From assembly GCF_014654615.1 (NCBI RefSeq), contig NZ_BNBB01000002.1, forward strand, positions 62,001-126,000: a stretch of DNA of 64,000 nt. Reading direction: 5' to 3'. Numbering within the stretch: the first letter of the stretch is position 1; every line of letters starts with the position of its first letter. Source of the stretch: Streptosporangium violaceochromogenes (GTDB taxonomy: Bacteria > Actinomycetota > Actinomycetes > Streptosporangiales > Streptosporangiaceae). The notes beneath the pieces are model-generated. The model did not search any database. It saw only the letters and a list, made by a program, of their open reading frames with translations, and was not told the DNA's origin. The position numbers and the translations under genes were made by a program. Below, one piece after another: positions 58,078 to 64,000 of this stretch.

Positions 58078-59091
58078 ATGTCAGTGTCGGTGGTCATTCC
58101 GTGTTACCGCTCCGCGCGGACCCTCCCGGCGCTGGTGACCCGGCTGGCGGACGTCCTTCGCGGCCTGCCGGTCCCCCACGAGGTGATCCTCGTGGTGGAC
58201 GGGAGCCCGGACGACACCTGGCAGACGGCCCTGGAGCTGTCCCGCCGCGTCGAGGGCGTCCGCGCGATCCACCTGTCGCGCAACTACGGCCAGCACAACG
58301 CCCTGGTCGCCGGCGTCAGGGAGGCGCGGTTCGAGGTGGTCGTCACGATGGACGACGACCTCCAGCACCCGCCCGAGCAGATCCCCCTGCTGCTGGCCGC
58401 CCTGGAGGGCGACCGCCTGGACCTGGTGTACGGCGTCCCGCACGACGAGGAGCACGGCGTCCTGCGCAGCCTCGCCTCCCGGGCGGTGAAGGCGGGCATG
58501 GCCGCCACGCTGGGCGTCCGCGCCGCCCGGTCGATCAGCGCCTTCCGGGCCTTCCGCACCCGCCTGCGCGACGGGTTCGCGGAGTTGTCCGGGCCGCACG
58601 TGTCGATCGACGTGGCGCTGTCGTGGGCCACCACGAAGGTGGGGTCGGTGGGGGTCCGCATGAGCGCGCGCCAGGACGGCCGGTCGAACTACACCCCCCG
58701 GCTGCTGGTCCGCCACACCATGAACATGCTCCTGGGCTACAGCACGGCCCCGCTGCGCGCGGCGAGCTACCTGGGCTTCCTCTCCGGCCTCGTCGGCCTG
58801 CTGCTGGGCTGCGCCGTGCTGTGGCGTTTCGCCACGGGGGACACGACGGTGGCCGGGTTCACCACCATCGCCTCGATGGTCGCGATCTTCTCCTCCGCGC
58901 AGCTGATCTCCATCGGCGTCCTCGGGGAGTACGTCGGGCGCGTCCACGGCGGCGGGATGGGCCGGCCCGTCTACCTGGTGCGCGAACGCGCCGGGGCCTC
59001 CGCCGGCCCCGGGCTGCCCCGGCTCTCGGACGGCCCGGCGGTGCCGGCGCCGGTGGGGGCCGGCACCGCGCCCGAGGAGCGGGGCAGGTGA
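58078..59091 (+). CDS. GT2 glycosyltransferase (polyisoprenyl-phosphate type)
   Basis: This 337-residue enzyme has an N-terminal GT-A domain (VSVVIPCYRSARTLPAL, VDGSPDDTW, LSRNYGQHNALVAG, MDDDLQHPPEQIP) and two C-terminal transmembrane helices at about 225-250 and 260-285. The pattern matches DPM1/GtrB/ArnC-type synthases, which load a sugar onto polyprenyl phosphate. It pairs with the divergent GtrA-like gene. The ATG at 58078 follows GGGGGAT. The last 40 or so residues are low-complexity, and the final 121 bases are antisense to the end of the GNAT gene. The donor could be a dTDP- or UDP-sugar made by the adjacent genes. Confidence 0.9.
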   Translation: MSVSVVIPCYRSARTLPALVTRLADVLRGLPVPHEVILVVDGSPDDTWQTALELSRRVEGVRAIHLSRNYGQHNALVAGVREARFEVVVTMDDDLQHPPEQIPLLLAALEGDRLDLVYGVPHDEEHGVLRSLASRAVKAGMAATLGVRAARSISAFRAFRTRLRDGFAELSGPHVSIDVALSWATTKVGSVGVRMSARQDGRSNYTPRLLVRHTMNMLLGYSTAPLRAASYLGFLSGLVGLLLGCAVLWRFATGDTTVAGFTTIASMVAIFSSAQLISIGVLGEYVGRVHGGGMGRPVYLVRERAGASAGPGLPRLSDGPAVPAPVGAGTAPEERGR

Positions 59092-59843
59092 GACGGGCGG
59101 ATCAGGTGGACGGTGAGCAGGGCCTGGGCGGGCGCGAAGCCGTACCTCGCCCAGGCCCGCTGCACCCGCGTGTTGTGAGCCTGGGTGGAGATGACGACCT
59201 CGGCCGCGCCACGGGCCAGCGCGCGCTCCTCCACGGCCCTCAGCAGGTGGGCGTAGACGCCCCGCCCGCGTGCCCCGGGGACGACCCCGGCGAGCAGGAT
59301 CTCGGTGCGCGGGCCGGTCTCCTCCAGCGTGGCCATCCCCCAGACGGCGCCGGTGCCCCGCTCCCGCAGGGTCAGGCAGCCTCCGGCCTCGGCGGCGGCC
59401 AGCGCCCACTCCTGGTACCCCGCCAGCGCCTCGGCGGCCCCGAACAGGGGGTTGGCCCGGTAGTGGTTGCCGTAGGCGGCGAAGATGCCGCCCACCAGGT
59501 CCCGCGTCACGGCCGGGTCCCCCGGCCCCGCCGTCGTCAGGTCCGGCGACGGCACGGGCGCGCGGCCCTCGCCGGCGCGCAGGCGCCAGTACAGCAGGCA
59601 GTCGGCGAACACGGCCGCGCGGCCGAGCACGGCCAGCTCGGCGAACCAGCCGACGTGCTCGGCCGGGTAGCGCAGCACGACGACGTCGGCCCGCGAACGC
59701 AGGACGGCGTCGCGGACCGCGGGCAGGCAGTCCCCCGCCGCCACCGGGACGGTCAGGCGGTCGACCTCGCGCCCGAACCGGACGGACTCCAGCGGGGAGC
59801 GCCCGGCCCGGACGGTCCCCTCCGTCACCTCCCGCCAGCTCAT
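58971..59843 (-). CDS. GNAT acetyltransferase, dTDP-4-amino-4,6-dideoxygalactose acyltransferase-like (WecD)
   Basis: This 290-residue protein has a C-terminal GNAT domain (about 110-250: EILLAGVVPGARGRGVYAHLLRAV, the acetyl-CoA loop, and RVQRAWARYGF). The N-terminal 100 residues (SVRFGREVDRLTV, then DVVVLRYPAEHVGWF) resemble the extra domain of WecD/RffC. The ATG at 59843 overlaps the end of the WecE-like gene by 4 bases; WecD acylates exactly the WecE product, so the call is supported by context. The C-terminal 40 residues are Pro/Ser-rich and antisense to the glycosyltransferase gene. Confidence 0.8.
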   Translation of the reverse strand: MSWREVTEGTVRAGRSPLESVRFGREVDRLTVPVAAGDCLPAVRDAVLRSRADVVVLRYPAEHVGWFAELAVLGRAAVFADCLLYWRLRAGEGRAPVPSPDLTTAGPGDPAVTRDLVGGIFAAYGNHYRANPLFGAAEALAGYQEWALAAAEAGGCLTLRERGTGAVWGMATLEETGPRTEILLAGVVPGARGRGVYAHLLRAVEERALARGAAEVVISTQAHNTRVQRAWARYGFAPAQALLTVHLIRPSHLPRSSGAVPAPTGAGTAGPSESRGSPGPAEAPARSRTR

Positions 59844-60997
59844 CGGCGCACCCGGTAGGTCAGCACGGCGTCGACCACCCGCGTCACGCCGGCCTCGTCC
59901 AGGCCGGCGAAGAGCGGCAGCCGTACCAGCCGGTCGGCGACGCTCTCGGTCACCGGGCAGCCTCCGGGGGCGGGACGGCCGTAGCGTCTCCCGGCGGGCG
60001 CGGTGTGCAGCGGGTGGTAGTGGAAGGCCGCCTGTACCCCGAGGCCGGCGAGGTGGCCGATGAACGCCTGCCGGTTGCCCAGGTCGGGAAGGAGAAGGTG
60101 GTACAGGTGCGCGGGGTGGGCGCACCCGTCCGGGACCGCCGGCCGGGCGACCCCGTTGCGGTCGGCCCAGTCCGCCAGCCCCTCGTGGTAGGCGTGCCAG
60201 ACGGCCTGGCGGCGGCGCTGGATGTCGCCGAACACCTCCAGCTGGGCGGCCAGCTGGGCGGCCAGCACGTCGGAGGGCAGGTAGCTGGAGCCGATGTCCA
60301 CCCACCGGTACTTGTCGACCTGCCCCCGGAAGAACCGGCTGCGGTCGGTGCCCTTCTCCCTGATGATCTCGGCGCGGGTGATCAGGTCCCCGTCGTTCAG
60401 CAGCAGCGCGCCCCCCTCCCCGCACTGGGCGTTCTTGGTGGAGTGGAAGCTCTGGGCGGCCAGGGCGCCGAACGACCCGAGCGGCCGGCCCCGGTAGGAC
60501 CCGCCGAGGCCGTGGGCGTTGTCCTCGATCAGCGTCAGCCCGTACCGCTCGCACAGCTCGCCGATCGCCTCCATCGCGCACGCCACCCCGGCGTAGTGCA
60601 CCACCACGACGGCCCGGGTGCGCTCGGTGATCGCGGCCTCGACCAGCCGCTCGTCCAGGTTCAGGGTGTCGGGCCGGCAGTCGGCGAACACGGGGGTCGC
60701 CCCGCGCAGGGCGTAGGCGTTGGCCGTGGAGACGAAGGTGAACGACGGCATGATCACCTCGTCTCCCGGGCGCAGGCCGAGCAGGAGCGCCGACATCTCC
60801 AGGGCGTGCGTGCAGGAGGTGGTCAGCAGCGCCTCGGCCGCCCCGGTCAGCTCCCTCAGCAGAGCGGTGGCCCGGCGGGTGAAGGGGCCGTCCCCGCAGG
60901 TCGACCCCTGGTGTACGGCCTCGGCGAGATAGTCGAGCTCGTTGCCGGCGACGTATGTCCGGTTGAATGGGACGACCGGCGGATCGATGACGTTCAC
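59840..60997 (-). CDS. wecE: dTDP-4-amino-4,6-dideoxygalactose transaminase (WecE/RffA-like)
   Basis: This DegT/DnrJ/EryC1-type PLP aminotransferase of about 385 residues closely resembles enterobacterial WecE throughout: VPFNRTYVAGNELDYL, MPSFTFVSTANAYALRG, VVHYAGVACAM, IREKGTDRSRFFRGQVDKY and DIGSSYLPSD. The PLP lysine is Lys188 in FHSTKNAQCGEGG. It converts dTDP-4-keto-6-deoxyglucose to dTDP-4-amino-4,6-dideoxygalactose. The GTG at 60997 is chosen; a TTG at 61012 is possible, and neither has a clear ribosome-binding site, so the start is uncertain. Its substrate would be supplied by RmlA and RmlB. Confidence 0.9.
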   Translation of the reverse strand: MNVIDPPVVPFNRTYVAGNELDYLAEAVHQGSTCGDGPFTRRATALLRELTGAAEALLTTSCTHALEMSALLLGLRPGDEVIMPSFTFVSTANAYALRGATPVFADCRPDTLNLDERLVEAAITERTRAVVVVHYAGVACAMEAIGELCERYGLTLIEDNAHGLGGSYRGRPLGSFGALAAQSFHSTKNAQCGEGGALLLNDGDLITRAEIIREKGTDRSRFFRGQVDKYRWVDIGSSYLPSDVLAAQLAAQLEVFGDIQRRRQAVWHAYHEGLADWADRNGVARPAVPDGCAHPAHLYHLLLPDLGNRQAFIGHLAGLGVQAAFHYHPLHTAPAGRRYGRPAPGGCPVTESVADRLVRLPLFAGLDEAGVTRVVDAVLTYRVRR

Positions 60998-61337
60998 CGC
61001 CGCAGTGAACAACGGGCGGGCGGAGGGACACGCGCCGCACCCCCGTCGCCCGGCCGACCATTACGCAAGCCTTACCCGGGGCGGGGCCCTCCCCCCGGCG
61101 AAGCGGGCCGCCGCCGTCCCCGCCCCACGGCCTCCCCATGAATGATCTTCCTACAGGAGAACGGCGACGATGATCGTTCTGCCGGGAATCGCGGCCCGCC
61201 CGGGTGATACTGGCCGCGACCCCGGCCTCACCGTCCTCCTTTCCCCTCGCCTCCCGCCCGGCGGGCGTGGCCTCATCCCAAAGGCGGCCCTCCGGCGCTT
61301 ACCCGCGCCCGGGCGGCGAGAGAAAGGACGATTCCGC
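60998..61337. other. Divergent region between wecE-like gene and large secreted protein
   Basis: These 340 bases contain no supported gene. TTACGCAAGCC near 61061 and CATTACG suggest a promoter for the wecE-like gene. The right half (61190-61337) is a GC-rich leader with potential to fold; I could not match it to a riboswitch class by eye. Confidence 0.4.
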
Positions 61338-64000
61338 ATGAAGCGGCAGACATCGCGGCGGGCGCTTCCGCTGGCCGCACTCGGAGCGTGCCTGGCGATC
61401 CTGGCGGGCACGCCGGGCACCGCCTGGGGGCTCGCGCCCGTCCCGCGGGCCGGGCACGACACCCCGCGGGTGGCCGCCCTCTCCGGTGAGGAGCCGGGCG
61501 ACGACGGAGCCCCGGCGGTGCCACCCGCCGTCCGCGAGGAGCTGGGGCCGGCTCCGACGCCGGTCCCCGACGAGGTCGTCCGCGCACCCGCCCCGCCCGC
61601 CTCCGGCGTGGACGGGCGGGACGGCGCCACGGCGGGCGCCGAAGACGGCACCGGGCCGGCCGGGAAGCCGGACGGGAGGTACGCCGCCCGACTGCGGGCG
61701 GCGCGCGCCGCGTGCCCGCCCACCTCGGTCATCTGCCTGGAGAACACCCTGCCCGGCAACCCGGCCTCCGAGTGGGACGTCCCGGGGGCCGGAAGCACCA
61801 ACATCCAGGGCTTCGGCACCACGATGAGCGTCGCCCCGGGCGAGACCATGAACTTCAAGGTGAACACCGCGGCGACCAGCTACCGGATCGACATCTACCG
61901 CATCGGCTACTACGGCGGGATGGGCGCCCGGAAGATCACGACGATCAACCCCTCCGCCGCGCTCCCGCAGCTCCAGCCGACCTGTGTGACCGACGCGGCG
62001 ACCCAGCTGGTCGACTGCGGCAACTGGGCGGTGTCCGCCTCCTGGCCGGTGCCGGACACGGCCGTGTCCGGCGTCTACATCGCCAACCTGATCCGCCAGG
62101 ACGGGACGAGCGGCGCCAGCCAGATGATCTTCGTGGTCCGTGACGACACCCGCGGGTCGGACATCCTCCTGCAGACCTCCGACGCCACCTGGCAGGCCTA
62201 CAACACCTACGGCGGAGCCAGTCTCTACCTCAGCAACGTCCCCCCGGGGCGCGCCTACAAGGTGAGCTACAACCGGCCGTTCACCACACGCGGCAGCAGC
62301 TGCTGCAACGGCTCGGTGGAGAGCTGGTTCTTCAACTCCGAGTACCCCATGGTCCGGTGGATGGAGGCCAACGGGTACGACGTCAGCTACACCACCAACG
62401 TCGACACCGCCGGCCGCCCGGCCGAACTGCTCGAACACCGGCTGTTCATCTCCTCGGGCCACGACGAGTACTGGTCGGAGGACATGCGGGCCAACGCCGA
62501 GAGCGCCCGGGACGGCGGCGTCAACCTCGCCTTCTTCTCCGGCAACGAGATCTTCTGGAAGACCCGCTGGGAGAACAGCATCGACGGCACGGCCACGCCG
62601 TACCGGACGATCGTCTGCTACAAGGAGACGCTGGCCAACGCCAAGATCGACCCGAGCCCCCAGTGGACCGGCTCCTGGCGCGATCCGCGTTTCTCCCCGC
62701 CCTCCGACGGCGGCAGACCGGAGAACGGCACCACGGGGACGCTGTTCACCGTCAACGGGGTCGCCAACAACGCGCTGACCGTCCCCTACGACTACGCCGG
62801 CATGCGGCTGTGGCGCAACACCTCCGTCGCGAGCCTCTCCCCCGGCCAGGTGGCCACCTTCCCCGCCGGAACGCTCGGCTACGAGTGGGACGAGGCCCCC
62901 GACAACCCCTTCATGCCCAGCGGGCTGGCCAAGCTCTCGCAGACGGTCTACGGCGTGCCGGCCTACCTGGTCGACTTCGGGGGGACCTTCGCCCCCGGGG
63001 TCGCGGTGCACGGCCTGACCCTGTACAAGCACACCAACGGCGCCCTCGTCTTCGGCGCGGGGACCACGCAGTGGGCGTGGGGGCTGGACGCCACCCACGA
63101 CCGCGCGGGCTCGCCCGCCGACATCCGGATGCAGCAGGCGACCGTCAACCTTCTCGCGGACATGGGGCTCCAGCCCGCCAGCCTCCAGGCGGGGCTGGTT
63201 CCGGCGACCGCCTCGACGGACACCCAGCCGCCGACGTCGGCCATCACCAACCCGCCGGGAGGCGCGACCCTGCCGACCAAGAAGCCCGTCGCGATCCAGG
63301 GAACGGCGGCCGACACCGGCGGGGGCGTCGTGGCCGGGGTGGAGGTGTCGGTCGACGGCGGCACCCGGTGGTTCGAGGCGACGGGCCTGACCGAGTGGCA
63401 GTACGTCTGGACACCCACGACGGCCGGACCGGCGACCATCCTGGTGCGCGCGGTCGACGACAGCGGCAACGTGCAGCAGAGCCCGACGACGATGGACGTC
63501 ACCGTCACCGTGGGATGCCCCTGCACCCTCTGGACCCCGACCGCCGTCCCCACCGAAACCTCCCACAACGACCCCGACGCGGTCGAGGGCGGGCTGAAGT
63601 TCCAGACGTCGAAGCCGGGCCTCGTCGAGAGCATCAGGTTCTACAAAGGCGACCTCAACACCGGCACCCATGTGGGCAACCTGTGGAGCGCCGACGGCCG
63701 GCTCCTGGCCACCGCCACCTTCACCAACGAGACGGCGAGCGGCTGGCAGCAGGTGGACTTCTCCACGCCCGTGCACATCGCCCCCGGAACCACCTACATC
63801 GCCTCCTACCACACCCCCTCCGGCTTCTACTCGGTGAGCAGGCCGTACTTCACCGCGCAGTACGCCAACGGCCCGCTCACCGCGCTGGCCGACGCCGACT
63901 CCGGCGGCAACGGCGTCTACACCTACGGCCAGAACAGCTCCTTTCCCACCAGCACCTACCAGGCCACCAACTACTGGGTCGACGTCGTCTTCAGCTCGTC
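61338..64000 (+). CDS. Large secreted protein: DUF6605-like domain, Ig-like domain and DUF4082 (3' end outside window)
   Basis: The frame is open from the ATG at 61338 (behind AGAAAGGA) to the window end, 887 codons visible. A signal peptide (PLAALGACLAILAGTPGTAWG) precedes a Pro/Ala-rich region to about 115. Residues about 120-610 match the N,N-dimethylformamidase beta-subunit-like (DUF6605) fold: YRIDIYRIGYYGGMGAR, LLQTSDATWQAYNTYGG, ISSGHDEYWSEDMR, FFSGNEIFWKTRWE. An Ig-like domain (about 635-730) and a DUF4082 domain (about 735-887, ending in NYWVDVVF) follow. DUF4082 is shared with the DUF3494 protein at 52010. Signal and domains indicate an exported, possibly glycan-acting or glycan-binding protein. 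Confidence 0.88.
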   Translation, partial: MKRQTSRRALPLAALGACLAILAGTPGTAWGLAPVPRAGHDTPRVAALSGEEPGDDGAPAVPPAVREELGPAPTPVPDEVVRAPAPPASGVDGRDGATAGAEDGTGPAGKPDGRYAARLRAARAACPPTSVICLENTLPGNPASEWDVPGAGSTNIQGFGTTMSVAPGETMNFKVNTAATSYRIDIYRIGYYGGMGARKITTINPSAALPQLQPTCVTDAATQLVDCGNWAVSASWPVPDTAVSGVYIANLIRQDGTSGASQMIFVVRDDTRGSDILLQTSDATWQAYNTYGGASLYLSNVPPGRAYKVSYNRPFTTRGSSCCNGSVESWFFNSEYPMVRWMEANGYDVSYTTNVDTAGRPAELLEHRLFISSGHDEYWSEDMRANAESARDGGVNLAFFSGNEIFWKTRWENSIDGTATPYRTIVCYKETLANAKIDPSPQWTGSWRDPRFSPPSDGGRPENGTTGTLFTVNGVANNALTVPYDYAGMRLWRNTSVASLSPGQVATFPAGTLGYEWDEAPDNPFMPSGLAKLSQTVYGVPAYLVDFGGTFAPGVAVHGLTLYKHTNGALVFGAGTTQWAWGLDATHDRAGSPADIRMQQATVNLLADMGLQPASLQAGLVPATASTDTQPPTSAITNPPGGATLPTKKPVAIQGTAADTGGGVVAGVEVSVDGGTRWFEATGLTEWQYVWTPTTAGPATILVRAVDDSGNVQQSPTTMDVTVTVGCPCTLWTPTAVPTETSHNDPDAVEGGLKFQTSKPGLVESIRFYKGDLNTGTHVGNLWSADGRLLATATFTNETASGWQQVDFSTPVHIAPGTTYIASYHTPSGFYSVSRPYFTAQYANGPLTALADADSGGNGVYTYGQNSSFPTSTYQATNYWVDVVFSS

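Noticed and set aside
61190-61337. Riboswitch upstream of the secreted DUF6605-like gene
   Set aside because: The leader is GC-rich and foldable, but I could not match conserved c-di-AMP or other riboswitch core bases.

Overview
The window comes from the chromosome of a high-GC actinomycete, most likely a member of the Streptosporangiales (Streptosporangium/Nonomuraea/Microbispora type); that placement is inference. The evidence is GC-rich coding with strong third-position bias, frequent GTG starts, 4-base ATGA/GTGA overlaps inside operons, and actinobacterial families: XRE/DUF5753 with DUF397, the DUF574 methyltransferase, WXG100 proteins, and the DUF5682/DUF5691/SWIM/MoxR/VWA cluster. No rRNA, tRNA or CRISPR array was seen.

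Region 1 (1-4.8 kb): the end of a prolyl oligopeptidase, a LuxR-type response regulator, a cytochrome P450, a DUF574 methyltransferase and a regulator with two HTH domains plus DUF5753. Region 2 (4.8-17.8 kb): a tightly coupled three-gene operon whose layout (kleisin-like, tandem winged-helix, SMC/Rad50-like ATPase) recalls JetABC/MksFEB, but with no JetD/MksG nuclease. It converges on sbcC-sbcD, with a hairpin and a degenerate seven-unit repeat between. A membrane-anchored alpha/beta hydrolase follows. Region 3 (17.8-25.5 kb) is a recombination-prone, partly low-GC stretch: an IS630-family element with a slippery heptamer, a small gene with an in-frame stop, a lipoprotein, a WXG100 pair that looks like a type VII secretion effector locus, an orphan excisionase-type antitoxin, a frameshifted DISARM DrmC-like phospholipase remnant, a small membrane protein and an RsbW-like fragment.

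Region 4 (25.5-34 kb) is an oligopeptide uptake operon, oppA-B-C-D-F, ending in an S9 peptidase and controlled by a divergent GbsR/MarR-type regulator with paired CTGAnnnnTCAG boxes. Region 5 (34-42.8 kb) holds an enolase-superfamily protein whose catalytic lysines are missing and the five-gene SWIM-DUF5691-MoxR-DUF5682-VWA cluster. Region 6 (42.8-46.2 kb) is a sugar ABC importer. Region 7 (46.2-50.1 kb) carries a zinc-ribbon membrane protein, a secreted M14 carboxypeptidase, and the anti-sigma ATPase / XRE-DUF5753 / DUF397 trio.

Region 8 (50.1-64 kb) is a surface-glycan and adhesin region: a WecC-like nucleotide-sugar dehydrogenase, two secreted DUF3494 (ice-binding-like) proteins, RmlB, RmlA, GtrA, a GT2 glycosyltransferase, a WecD-like GNAT, a WecE-like aminotransferase, and a large secreted protein with a DUF6605-like domain and DUF4082, cut by the window end. 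RmlA, RmlB, WecE and WecD together give the route to dTDP-Fuc4NAc, an enterobacterial-common-antigen sugar. Several convergent gene ends are separated by long perfect palindromes, the longest 50 bp.
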